Positions 25,970 to 34,129 of a DNA stretch of 64,000 nt are shown here, in pieces; the first letter of the stretch is position 1; every line of letters starts with the position of its first letter. The notes beneath the pieces were generated by a model. That model saw only the letters and a program-made list of their open reading frames with translations. It searched no databases and was not told the origin of the DNA. Origin of the DNA: Bacteroidales bacterium (lineage in GTDB: Bacteria; Bacteroidota; Bacteroidia; Bacteroidales; Marinilabiliaceae); NCBI GenBank assembly GCA_024401355.1, contig JAKSLF010000001.1:216442-280441 (forward strand). Direction: 5' to 3'. A program made the position numbers and the translations under genes.

Positions 25970-26981
25970 GTTTGTTGAAGGTCTTTCTCCCTTTGAGATA
26001 ATAATTGAATATAAGACTGAACTTCATTACTTCTACTGGGAGTGATGAGGTTCTTTTATTTTTTAAGGCATTGCGTTTTCTTAGGGTGTGTCTGATAGAA
26101 CCGAAGAAGCTCCAGTGTGCTTTGACGATGGATGCACAAAATGCCCACTGCCCATTAATGATAAATCGTACTCCAGCAACACCATCGAGTATCAGTCTTA
26201 GGAATATGACAATCGGCCACATGTGGCTGTTATAGTTCTTCGCCATCATGATGAGGTTGTTGCGGAAATTGAGGTAGGTCTTTCGTGGATTGGTGCTGTT
26301 GAGTGTTGCACCTCCTAGATGATAAACTGATGAAGTGCCACATGCTACGATACGTTTCCCGTCATTGCGCATGCGCCAACAGAGGTCTATCTCCTCCATG
26401 TGCGCAAAGAAGTCTTCATCCAGACCTCCATAGCTAAGATACAATGCCCGGCGAACCATTAGTGCAGCACCACTTCCCCATAGGCAATCTGCATTATCGT
26501 CATACTGTCCGTGGTCTTCTTCTATCGTGTCCATTATTCTGCCACGGCAGAATGGGTATCCAAGCCAGTCGATGTAACCGCCTGCTGCACCGGCATATTC
26601 AAAGTGTGTATGGCGCTTGTCGTCAATTATCTTTGGTGTGCATGCGGCAATTTCACTGTCGGAGTCCATCAGAGAGAGTAGTGGTTCTAGCCAATGAGGT
26701 GTTGTCGCTACGTCCGAATTGAGGAGAACTATATATTCGTAGTCAAGTTGTGCTATGGCTCTATTATAGCCTCCTGTGAAGCCGTAGTTCTTGTCCAGCC
26801 GTACGATATGCACTTCTGGAAATGTAGTCGTGACATACTCTATGCTACCATCGATCGAGGCATTGTCTGCCACTATGACATCGACAATGTCACTTGACGA
26901 GGTCTCTACTACGGTCGGAAGATAGCGCTTTAACAGCGCTTCACCGTTCCAGTTCAGTATGACAACACCTACTCGTTTCAT
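25959..26981 (-). CDS. GT2-family glycosyltransferase
   Basis: A 340-residue GT-A glycosyltransferase. N-terminal VGVVILNWNGEALLKRYLP and VIVADNASIDGS bind the nucleotide sugar, the DXD-like motif is LLNSDVA, and CLWGSGAALMVRRALYLSYGG with DEDFFAHMEEIDLCWRM is the acceptor/catalytic block of rhamnosyltransferase-like GT2 proteins. The C-terminal 70 residues contain a hydrophobic, basic tail that may attach to the membrane. It probably acts in cell-envelope polysaccharide synthesis. It is the last gene of a minus-strand run with the IMPase-family and MtaB genes (gaps 4 and 10 bp). Confidence 0.87.
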   Translation of the reverse strand: MKRVGVVILNWNGEALLKRYLPTVVETSSSDIVDVIVADNASIDGSIEYVTTTFPEVHIVRLDKNYGFTGGYNRAIAQLDYEYIVLLNSDVATTPHWLEPLLSLMDSDSEIAACTPKIIDDKRHTHFEYAGAAGGYIDWLGYPFCRGRIMDTIEEDHGQYDDNADCLWGSGAALMVRRALYLSYGGLDEDFFAHMEEIDLCWRMRNDGKRIVACGTSSVYHLGGATLNSTNPRKTYLNFRNNLIMMAKNYNSHMWPIVIFLRLILDGVAGVRFIINGQWAFCASIVKAHWSFFGSIRHTLRKRNALKNKRTSSLPVEVMKFSLIFNYYLKGRKTFNKLTA

Positions 26982-26985
26982 GGAA

Positions 26986-27777
26986 CTATTCTGCTATGGT
27001 GTCTTTGATTATTTGCATGAATTCGTCATGCAAGATGCCGTTGCTAGCCACTATTTCACGTCCGAATAGGTAGTTGCTATTGCCATTGAAATCGCAAACT
27101 TTGCCTCCTGCTTCAGTAACCAGAAGACTGCCTGCTGCCACGTCGTATGGCTTAAGGTCATATTCATAGAAGACGTCAAAACGTCCGGCTGCTGTATAGG
27201 CAAGGTCTGTCGCTGCTGAACCTATGCGACGAACGCCCTGCGCATCGATCATGAGTTTGTTGAGCGATTTCATATAGCCATCCATGCGGTCGAAGTTGTT
27301 GTAGGGAAAACCTGTGGCTACAAGTGCGTTCCCTACGGCTGGCGCTTTGCTTGCCTTTATTGGTTCTCCGTTCAGATAAGCACCACCACCAAGCCATGCT
27401 GAATATAGTTCGCAGCGGCTCAGTTCATAGACTACACCGACTACTATGCGTTCATTTTCCATCAGTCCGATGCTGATGGCGTAAGGTGGCATGCTGTGGA
27501 TGAAGTTGGTCGTGCCATCTATTGGATCGACTACCCAGTTGTATGTTTCACCCCTGTCAGTACGTGTCGATTCCTCGGTAATATATCCAGCCTCAGGCAA
27601 TATTTTCTCTAGTCCTTCAACAAGCAGCTTTTCTGAATATTTGTCCATCTGAGTCACAAAGTCATTATGGCCTTTGCTCTCTATTACAAGACCGTTGGCT
27701 TTGCGGTATTCTTTCAGCTTCTCACCTGTCGACTGGGCTAGTTTAGCTACTTCTTGGCATATATCCTTGTAGTTCAT
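26986..27777 (-). CDS. Inositol monophosphatase family protein
   Basis: A 263-residue Mg-dependent phosphatase of the SuhB/IMPase family. Motif 1 is VVDPIDGTTNF (Asp84, Asp87 as metal ligands), with the upstream Glu in ITEES (about residue 69). Motif 2 is YDVAAGSLLVTEAGG near the C-terminus. It dephosphorylates inositol phosphate or related sugar phosphates; relatives also act on NADP or PAP, so the substrate is open. The tight spacing with the glycosyltransferase gene (4 bp) may simply be operon packing. Confidence 0.9.
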   Translation of the reverse strand: MNYKDICQEVAKLAQSTGEKLKEYRKANGLVIESKGHNDFVTQMDKYSEKLLVEGLEKILPEAGYITEESTRTDRGETYNWVVDPIDGTTNFIHSMPPYAISIGLMENERIVVGVVYELSRCELYSAWLGGGAYLNGEPIKASKAPAVGNALVATGFPYNNFDRMDGYMKSLNKLMIDAQGVRRIGSAATDLAYTAAGRFDVFYEYDLKPYDVAAGSLLVTEAGGKVCDFNGNSNYLFGREIVASNGILHDEFMQIIKDTIAE

Positions 27778-27787
27778 GGGAATATGG

Positions 27788-29104
27788 TTAAATGAGTGTG
27801 CCTACGATGGCTTGTTTATCTAGTGTTAGCATGTCGAGTCTGACACGCTGAATCGTATTTGTCAGTTCTGGATGTGATGGTATTTCTACTTTGAGATAAT
27901 TCTCTGTAAATCCACTCATCTTGCCCTCCTTTTCGCTCGATTCTACGAGTATTGTTGCCTCTGAGCCTATAAAATTTTTATAGAAGGCTATGCGTCGCTC
28001 TTCTGATAGGTCGTGAAGAACTGCATTTCGTCTGTGTCGTTCCGGAATAGGTACAACGGGCTTTATCTTTAGGGCCATGGTGTTGGGCCTTTCGCTGTAT
28101 GTGAAGACGTGCAGCTGACTGAAGTCTATGCTTTCGATAAATTTGTGCGACTCGTTGAAGCATTCTTCTGTCTCACCGTTGACGCCTACAATGACGTCAA
28201 TGCCAATGAAGGCATGTGGCATGTAGTGTTTGATACACGCAATCTTGTCAGCGAAGAAGGCTTTGTCATAGCGTCGGCGCATAAGCTGTAGTACGGCGTC
28301 TGAACCCGACTGCAACGGAACATGAAAATGAGGCATGAACTTGCTCGACTGGCTGACATGGCGTATTATATCTTCAGTAAGAAGGTTGGGTTCTATTGAT
28401 GATATGCGGTAGCGTTCAACTCCGCTGACTCCTTCAAGTGCTTCAACTAGTTGGAGAAACGATTCTCCATTGCGGTGACCAAAGTCGCCAATGTTGACTC
28501 CTGTGAGTATTATCTCTTTCGCACCATGCTGTGCCGCACATCGTGCTTCGGCAATGGTGTTCTCGATGGTGTCGCTGCGACTTGTTCCACGTGCAAACGG
28601 AATTGTACAGTATGAGCAGAAATAGTCACAGCCGTCCTGTATCTTGAGAAAGGATCTTGTTCGGTCGCCCGATGAGAATGATGGCTTGAAGGCCTTGTCT
28701 TTCATTATTTCACCAGCAACTATGTCTGTGTCCTTCTTTTTCTGCAGATTGCTTAGGTGCTCGACTATGTCGTTCTTCTCGTTGGAACCCAGCACAAGGT
28801 CTACACCCTCTATGGCGGCTACTTGTTGTGGCTCAAGTTGTGCATAGCAGCCTGTGACAACAATGAAGGCGTCGGCATTTCTCTTGATGCAACGTTTTAT
28901 CATCTGTCGGCATTTCCTGTTGGCCTCTTCTGTGACAGAACATGTGTTTATCACATATACGTCGGCACGCGAGTCGAAATCTACGCGCTCAAAGCCCACC
29001 TCTGCCATGCGACGACTCATTTCTGATGTCTCACTAAAATTTAGTTTGCATCCAAGAGTGTGGAAGGCTGCCTGCTTATGCTGGAATATTGAAGAATCTA
29101 TCAT
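27788..29104 (-). CDS. mtaB: tRNA t6A37 methylthiotransferase MtaB
   Basis: A radical SAM methylthiotransferase of about 438 residues that converts t6A37 to ms2t6A37. The N-terminal UPF0004 domain has FHTLGCKLNFSET, NTCSVTEEANRKCRQ and TGCYAQ (cysteines for the second cluster). The radical SAM motif is DGCDYFCSYCTIPFARG, and a C-terminal TRAM domain follows. I start at ATG 29104 (MIDSS): the frame continues upstream to 29158 but would run through the terminator of the L31 gene. Together with TrmO (4900-5586), the window encodes two enzymes acting on t6A37. Confidence 0.93.
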   Translation of the reverse strand: MIDSSIFQHKQAAFHTLGCKLNFSETSEMSRRMAEVGFERVDFDSRADVYVINTCSVTEEANRKCRQMIKRCIKRNADAFIVVTGCYAQLEPQQVAAIEGVDLVLGSNEKNDIVEHLSNLQKKKDTDIVAGEIMKDKAFKPSFSSGDRTRSFLKIQDGCDYFCSYCTIPFARGTSRSDTIENTIAEARCAAQHGAKEIILTGVNIGDFGHRNGESFLQLVEALEGVSGVERYRISSIEPNLLTEDIIRHVSQSSKFMPHFHVPLQSGSDAVLQLMRRRYDKAFFADKIACIKHYMPHAFIGIDVIVGVNGETEECFNESHKFIESIDFSQLHVFTYSERPNTMALKIKPVVPIPERHRRNAVLHDLSEERRIAFYKNFIGSEATILVESSEKEGKMSGFTENYLKVEIPSHPELTNTIQRVRLDMLTLDKQAIVGTLI

Positions 29105-29125
29105 TGACGGCTGGTGAAAGGTGTA

Positions 29126-29167
29126 AAATAAAAAGTGGCCATTCCGTAGAAAAGCCACTTTTTATTT
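29126..29167 (-). terminator. Terminator of the L31 gene
   Basis: AAATAAAAAGTGGC and GCCACTTTTTATTT form a 14-bp stem around a 14-nt loop, with the T-run on the minus strand side (and symmetric A/T arms). It lies 42 bp past the L31 stop and upstream of MtaB. Confidence 0.85.
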
Positions 29168-29208
29168 CGTCATCGTACGGAATCAGAAATAAACCTCGGT
29201 AAGGTATA

Positions 29209-29472
29209 TTACTTCTTGCGATTCTCGAAGTGCTTCTGATAACGATTCATGAACTTGTCTACGCGACCTGCTGTGTCAACGAGCTTCACCTTACCAGTGT
29301 AGAATGGGTGTGAGCTGCTAGAGATTTCGAGCTTTACCTGTGGGTAAGTTACGCCATCGATTTCAACAGTGTCCTTTGTAGCTGCAGTCGAGTGAACGAG
29401 GAATGTCTCGTTGTTTGACATGTCAGTGAATGCTACAAGTCTGTAGTTCTCAGGATGAATACCTTTTTTCAT
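29209..29472 (-). CDS. rpmE2: 50S ribosomal protein L31 type B
   Basis: An 87-residue L31 of the type B (YkgM-like) class: MKKGIHPENYRLVAFTDMSN, then SSSHPFYTGKVKLVDTAGRVDKFMNRY. It has no CxxC zinc ligands, in contrast to type A L31, so it does not need zinc. It binds at the central protuberance linking the subunits. The mRNA has a structured leader of about 100 nt from its own promoter. Confidence 0.96.
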   Translation of the reverse strand: MKKGIHPENYRLVAFTDMSNNETFLVHSTAATKDTVEIDGVTYPQVKLEISSSSHPFYTGKVKLVDTAGRVDKFMNRYQKHFENRKK

Positions 29473-29514
29473 TGTAGTATAATTATATAATTATTCGTTT
29501 TTAATAGCTATTCT

Positions 29515-29574
29515 CGACAGTCCCCTGTCGGGGTTCGCTTTGTTTTTGTTGATATTCTATCCATGAAAGGATAG
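29515..29574 (-). promoter_or_regulatory. Structured mRNA leader of L31
   Basis: Two perfect small hairpins lie in the leader: CGACAG/CTGTCG with a 4-nt loop (29515-29530) and CTATCC/GGATAG with a 6-nt loop (29557-29574). CCCC at 29522-29525 could alternatively pair with GGGG at 29581-29584, so two exclusive folds are possible. Autoregulation of L31 is a reasonable guess without direct proof. Confidence 0.5.
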
Positions 29575-29586
29575 TCTATCGGGGTG

Positions 29587-29616
29587 CAAAGGTACAATTA
29601 AAAGTCGAGATTTCAA
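29587..29616 (-). promoter_or_regulatory. Promoter of the L31 gene
   Basis: On the minus strand, TTG (29616-29614), 19 bp and TACCTTTG (29594-29587) match the Bacteroidetes consensus. The leader to the ATG at 29472 is about 105 nt. Confidence 0.68.
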
Positions 29617-29697
29617 TAAAATTGCATAAATAATTTGGTTAAAATAGTTTATGCATTATTCTAGTGAAATAGATTCTTGCCCTTGTCGCCAGAACCC

Positions 29698-30561
29698 TCA
29701 CCTCTTGCTCTCTTCAAACAAGGTCTTCTTCTCCTCACTCGTCAGACTGTCGTAACCCGACTCCTTTATCTTGTCCAATATCCTGTCCACCTCTCGATTC
29801 CTCTCATTCTTCCTCTCGTTATATTCCATGTCGGTCAACGGTCTGCTATATACTACTTTCATTTTTGTCTTCTTCTTTCCAAACAATCCATCCAGCACAC
29901 TCTTTCCTCCTTGCTTCATTGTCGGCAGTCCGTTCTTCTTCCATGAATACGCCATTGCAAATCCAGCTATCATGCCACCCACATGAGCCACATTCCCACC
30001 AAGATTGCTCGATCCGTCAAGTATAAACACTAGATACATCACTACGAAGAATAACGCATAGTATTTCAATTTGACTCTTCCTATGAATACTACTTCTACA
30101 TAATGGTCCGGATAGTATGTTGCCACTGCTGTCACAAGCGCCAATACTGCCGCCGAAGCACCAAGCATATATCCATTTATCGGATTTACCAGCACACCAT
30201 AAAGCAGACAGGCTACGGCTCCTGCTATACCACCTGTTAGATATAGCCTCAACACCAGATGCTCACCCATATAGGCTGACACCATCTTTCCAAACCAGTA
30301 AAGACACATCATGTTGAACAGCACGTGAATAAACCCTTGGTGCGTAAACATATATGTTATGATTGTCCATGGTCTGAATATCACTTCCTCTAGCTGTGTA
30401 GGCATCCACATATAGTCCAGGATGTTAATCCAGCCAAGTGTATGCGCAAGGAATCCATTGAGTACTATCAGCAGATATATGGCCAAGTTTATATATATCA
30501 GCCTTATGGTCATCGATCCTTCCCTGAATGTCTCTCTCAGGTCTTCCAGAAGCCAGCTCAT
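29698..30561 (-). CDS. Rhomboid intramembrane serine protease (second of a tandem pair)
   Basis: A 287-residue rhomboid with about six helices. The catalytic Ser is in LGASAAVLALV (GxS) and the His in VAHVGGMIAGF; HQGFIHVLFNMMCLYWFG is the usual helix-1/2 loop block. The C-terminal 75 residues are soluble and charged (DMEYNERKNERNREVDRIL, then TSEEKKTLFEES). Rhomboids cut transmembrane helices of client proteins in the inner membrane. Its start overlaps the stop of the preceding rhomboid gene by 4 bp, so the two are coupled and may work as a pair. Confidence 0.9.
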   Translation of the reverse strand: MSWLLEDLRETFREGSMTIRLIYINLAIYLLIVLNGFLAHTLGWINILDYMWMPTQLEEVIFRPWTIITYMFTHQGFIHVLFNMMCLYWFGKMVSAYMGEHLVLRLYLTGGIAGAVACLLYGVLVNPINGYMLGASAAVLALVTAVATYYPDHYVEVVFIGRVKLKYYALFFVVMYLVFILDGSSNLGGNVAHVGGMIAGFAMAYSWKKNGLPTMKQGGKSVLDGLFGKKKTKMKVVYSRPLTDMEYNERKNERNREVDRILDKIKESGYDSLTSEEKKTLFEESKR

Positions 30562-31343
30562 AACTCACCCTCCCTCTGCCATTTCCTGATGAGGAAGAAG
30601 CCGAATAGCATGCCACCCAGATGCGCCCAATGAGCCACATTGTCAAAGCTGAAGTTGTGCACTCCTTCAAACAACTCTATCAGACCATATATTATCACTA
30701 GGTATTTCGCCTTGATAGGTATTGGCGGTATTAGTAGCATTATTGTCATGTTTGGAAACATCATTCCAAAGGCCAATAATATACCAAAGCACGCTCCCGA
30801 TGCACCAACGGTGTTGAACGAGTCTATATGATAGTCCTGTAGCTGCATGACAAAGTTTCGCATGAACTCATTCACCTCTGCCACTTGACCTTCTGACATC
30901 ATGGCGTCATATTTCATCTGGAAGTCACTGTTGACATACTGCGCTATGTACGCATAGAATCCCTCTGAGGTCTGGTTGTTCAAATAGGCGTCCACATTGT
31001 TTATGATCGATGATGCCTGTATGTAATATGTCAACTCCTGCACAAAGGCGGCTCCTATACCTGTTACAAAATAGAATACCAGAAATCTTCGCGTCCCCCA
31101 ATACTGCTCTATCAAGCGACCAAACATATACACAGAAAACATATTGAAGAATATGTGCGATATGCCGTCGTGCATAAACATATAGGTAACAAACTGCCAT
31201 GTGTGAAATTTCTCCGACGCACAGTAGTGTAACCCCAGCCACTCATATAGATCTATACCTAGACTCGACTGGAATACGTATGTCGCCACGAAACATAGTA
31301 CGTTGATTATCAACAGATTCTTTATGGCTGGTGTCATCTGCAT
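30558..31343 (-). CDS. Rhomboid intramembrane serine protease (first of a tandem pair)
   Basis: A 261-residue rhomboid. The catalytic Ser lies in VGASGACFGILLAFG and the His in WAHLGGMLFGFFLI; HDGISHIFFNMFSVYMFG is the conserved loop region. Between helices 3 and 4 is a soluble insert of about 65 residues (QASSIINNVDAYL through NFVMQLQDYH) lacking in simple bacterial rhomboids, which may gate the active site or contact a partner. Start at 31343 (MQMTP) or 31337 (MTPAI). The gene lies 28 bp after mutL and overlaps the next rhomboid gene by 4 bp. Confidence 0.9.
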   Translation of the reverse strand: MQMTPAIKNLLIINVLCFVATYVFQSSLGIDLYEWLGLHYCASEKFHTWQFVTYMFMHDGISHIFFNMFSVYMFGRLIEQYWGTRRFLVFYFVTGIGAAFVQELTYYIQASSIINNVDAYLNNQTSEGFYAYIAQYVNSDFQMKYDAMMSEGQVAEVNEFMRNFVMQLQDYHIDSFNTVGASGACFGILLAFGMMFPNMTIMLLIPPIPIKAKYLVIIYGLIELFEGVHNFSFDNVAHWAHLGGMLFGFFLIRKWQREGEL

Positions 31344-31371
31344 TTCTTTCCGTTTTTTTATTGGTTTCTAT

Positions 31372-33312
31372 TCAAAAACGACTATCTATGTCGTCATTGC
31401 TTATTATTACAAATATTCTTTTGCCACTTGGGCTTATCGACGGTGAATCGCATGCAAACAATCTGCTGCATATCGATGCCATCTCTTCACCACTGAGCTG
31501 CTTCCCGTATGCCATGGCACTCTTCGATGACAAGGTCTTGATGATATATTCCATGATGTTGCTCTCCACGTCCGTCTCACCATTCCTGACGTCATATATC
31601 AGCGTCTCTACAAAGTTGCCTATCTCCGAAGCGCCTATCTGCGACGGTATTGCCGTGAAGCTCAACTGACCTTTCTCCGAGTCGTATGACATCTCCATGC
31701 CTGCTCTGTCCAGTTCCGCACTCATCTCTTCTATGATGCATGCATCTTCCGCACTTATCGTGACATACTCCGGAAATATCAGCTTCTGCGAATGATTCCT
31801 CTTTGCCGTAACCATTCTCTTTATCGCTTCATACTGTATGCGCTCATGTGCCCTGTGCTGGTCCACAAACATCAGACCGTTCTTCACCGGCATCACTATG
31901 TAGCGATTCCTGAACTGATACAGATTGCCTTGCTCGGCTACTGTCTCCACTTGGCTGATGTCAAACAGCATCTGCTCCTTGATGTCTGTTGGCTCTTCCT
32001 TTATTTCGTGTTCTACTGTCGATTCCTTCAGATGCGAATACAACTGCTCCCAACCTGTCACCTCCTGCCTCTGTGGCTGATATCCACCTGCCATACGTGA
32101 GGTGTACATCGATGATGATGACGTCTGTCCTTGTCCCATCCTGCTCACTACATTGCCTGCTTCTATGCCCGATGACGACTCTCCCTCATGCTCAAACGGA
32201 TTGTATATCATCCCTCCACCTGGCTGGAGCGAACTGACGCTCTCCGGGTCCACCTGGCGACCTGGTATGTATGTCGGTATGTTTATCGGATCGGCTGTGT
32301 CAAAGTCTAGCGACGGCATGATGTTGTACTTACCCAAGCACTCCCTTACCGCTGCATTCAATATCTGCCATATTGCCGTCTCCTCCTCAAATTTTATCTC
32401 CGTCTTCTGAGGATGCACATTCACGTCTATGCTCTTCGCATCTACCGTCATGTATATGTAATATGCTGGCGACAAGTCTGGAGATATGATGTTCTTATAT
32501 GCGTCTATTACCGCCTTGTTGAAATAGGCGCTGCGCATATATCTGTCGTTCGCAAAGAAATACTGGTCTGTGCTGGTCTTTCGACCCGTCGTTGGTGTGC
32601 CAACAAAACCCTTGATGTTCACTATGTCGGTCTCCACTTCTATCGGCAGCAACTCCTGCGACAACGCTCTGCCCGCTACTGCCGACACTCGCTGCTTCAT
32701 GTTGCCTTGCATCAATGTATATAGTGGAGTGCCGTTCGATACCAACGACATCGCTACATCTGGATGAGCCAACGCCACTCTCAAAAACTCCTGCACTACA
32801 TGTCGCATCTCAGCCGCATCCGACTTCAGAAACGCACGACGTGCCGGTATGTTGAAAAATAGGTTCTTGACATTAAACTGACTTCCCACCGCAGCTGATA
32901 CCAACTCCTGATTTGTTACTCTCGACCCCGAAATCTCTATCCTCACACCCAACTCGTCACTCGGTCTGCGTGTCGTAAGCTCTACCTGCGCCACAGCCGC
33001 TATCGACGCCAGCGCCTCACCACGGAAACCCATCGTGTGAAGCTTGTATAGGTCTGTTACATCACTTATCTTCGACGTCGCATGCCTCTCAAAGGCCAAG
33101 CGTGCATCCGTCTCCGTCATGCCACAGCCATTGTCTATCACCTGTATCAACGTCCTGCCCGCATCTTTGACAACAACTTTCACACTCGTGGCACCCGCAT
33201 CTATCGAGTTCTCCACAAGCTCCTTTATCACCGACGCCGGACGCTGTATCACCTCGCCAGCAGCTATCTGATTCGCTACCGCATCAGGCAACAGATGAAT
33301 GACACCTTGCAT
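31372..33312 (-). CDS. mutL: DNA mismatch repair protein MutL
   Basis: A 646-residue MutL. The N-terminal GHKL ATPase has ELVENSIDAGATS, IDNGCGM and GFRGEALASIAAVAQ, and the transducer domain has DVNVHPQKTEIKF. A Ser/Gly/Met-rich linker (about residues 350-410) leads to the C-terminal dimerisation domain. That domain contains DQHRAHERIQYE, which fits the endonuclease motif DQHAx2Ex4E apart from Arg-Ala order, so a nicking activity as in other bacteria without MutH is plausible. It couples MutS recognition to strand removal. Confidence 0.95.
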   Translation of the reverse strand: MQGVIHLLPDAVANQIAAGEVIQRPASVIKELVENSIDAGATSVKVVVKDAGRTLIQVIDNGCGMTETDARLAFERHATSKISDVTDLYKLHTMGFRGEALASIAAVAQVELTTRRPSDELGVRIEISGSRVTNQELVSAAVGSQFNVKNLFFNIPARRAFLKSDAAEMRHVVQEFLRVALAHPDVAMSLVSNGTPLYTLMQGNMKQRVSAVAGRALSQELLPIEVETDIVNIKGFVGTPTTGRKTSTDQYFFANDRYMRSAYFNKAVIDAYKNIISPDLSPAYYIYMTVDAKSIDVNVHPQKTEIKFEEETAIWQILNAAVRECLGKYNIMPSLDFDTADPINIPTYIPGRQVDPESVSSLQPGGGMIYNPFEHEGESSSGIEAGNVVSRMGQGQTSSSSMYTSRMAGGYQPQRQEVTGWEQLYSHLKESTVEHEIKEEPTDIKEQMLFDISQVETVAEQGNLYQFRNRYIVMPVKNGLMFVDQHRAHERIQYEAIKRMVTAKRNHSQKLIFPEYVTISAEDACIIEEMSAELDRAGMEMSYDSEKGQLSFTAIPSQIGASEIGNFVETLIYDVRNGETDVESNIMEYIIKTLSSKSAMAYGKQLSGEEMASICSRLFACDSPSISPSGKRIFVIISNDDIDSRF

Positions 33313-33355
33313 AGTTTAACGTAAAACTTATAACCTAATTTCTTAAATCTTTATC

Positions 33356-33679
33356 CTAAAACACAACTTCCACTATCTCGTCCAAATAGTCACGCATCAT
33401 GTAGTAGGTCAATATGCTCAAGCCTATGATCAACGCTATCAGTATCACTTGCGATTTGCGCTTCTGGCTCTCCATCTTCTGGTTGAACTGCTCATGACGC
33501 GCCCTCATGCCACCACTCCTGATCAACGATCCAGTTGTGTAGCCCGCCGACTCGCTTTCGTCATCCAGACCTAACTCCTTCCGACGCTGCTCCCGACGCT
33601 CCTTCTCCTGGTCATAGTAGAGCGGCTGGTAGTTGAACACCCTGTGCTTCGGCACTTTGAAAAATGATATGCCTCCCAT
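33356..33679 (-). CDS. Small single-helix membrane protein of unknown function
   Basis: A 107-residue protein with a charged N-terminal half (YYDQEKERREQRRKELGLDD) and one C-terminal transmembrane helix (VILIALIIGLSILTYYMM, about residues 78-95) followed by a short acidic tail. No signal peptide or domain is recognised. It lies 43 bp upstream of mutL on the same strand and is probably co-transcribed. I assign no function. Confidence 0.7.
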   Translation of the reverse strand: MGGISFFKVPKHRVFNYQPLYYDQEKERREQRRKELGLDDESESAGYTTGSLIRSGGMRARHEQFNQKMESQKRKSQVILIALIIGLSILTYYMMRDYLDEIVEVVF

Positions 33680-33696
33680 GATGCTTCCCTTTTATG

Positions 33697-33996
33697 TTAG
33701 AATTCAAAGTCATTGCATGCCCTCACATCAAGCATCGCCCTGATGCGCTTGCCTACTGCTACATGATCTGGATGCACAGCGTATGCATTCAAACCATCTA
33801 GGTCGTCAAAGGTCGATATCAACGCCAAGTCAAATTTCTCGGCCGGATTGCAGTTCAATCCCACTTCCATCGAACGCAATGTTGGTACAACGCCCAAAAG
33901 CGCTTCCAAACCTGCCTTTATCACTTTCAGTTCTGTCTCTTTCTGCTGCGCGTCTATGTCGTCACGCATCTTGAACAATACTATATGCTTTATCAT
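33697..33996 (-). CDS. Dabb-family (stress-responsive A/B barrel) protein
   Basis: A 99-residue protein with the ferredoxin-like Dabb fold: MIKHIVLFKMRDDID at the start, GLNCNPAEKFDLALISTFDDLDGLNAYAVHPDH in the middle (positions about 47-79) and a His near the end of that block. Dabb proteins form dimers and some are aromatic-polyketide or stress-related enzymes, but the role of the bacterial single-domain forms is unknown. First gene of the run through mutL and the rhomboids. Confidence 0.85.
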   Translation of the reverse strand: MIKHIVLFKMRDDIDAQQKETELKVIKAGLEALLGVVPTLRSMEVGLNCNPAEKFDLALISTFDDLDGLNAYAVHPDHVAVGKRIRAMLDVRACNDFEF

Positions 33997-34069
33997 CTTT
34001 TTCTTGTTTTACTTGTTTGCCTATCTGCAAAGCTACAAAAAATTATCGTCATTCGCCCCCTTTTGCCAC

Positions 34070-34105
34070 AAAAAGGTTGCACCAGCCAATTGGCCAGCGC
34101 AACCT
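34070..34105 (-). terminator. Terminator of serS
   Basis: On the minus strand, GGTTGC and GCAACC form the base of a stem with an inner CTGGCC/GGCTGG-like pairing, followed by TTTTT. It lies just past the SerS stop. Confidence 0.78.
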
Positions 34106-34129
34106 CTCTATCTTGTCAACTAACTGACG

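Noticed and set aside
29105-29158. Upstream extension of MtaB
   Set aside because: It reads through the L31 terminator hairpin; the ATG at 29104 gives the family start.
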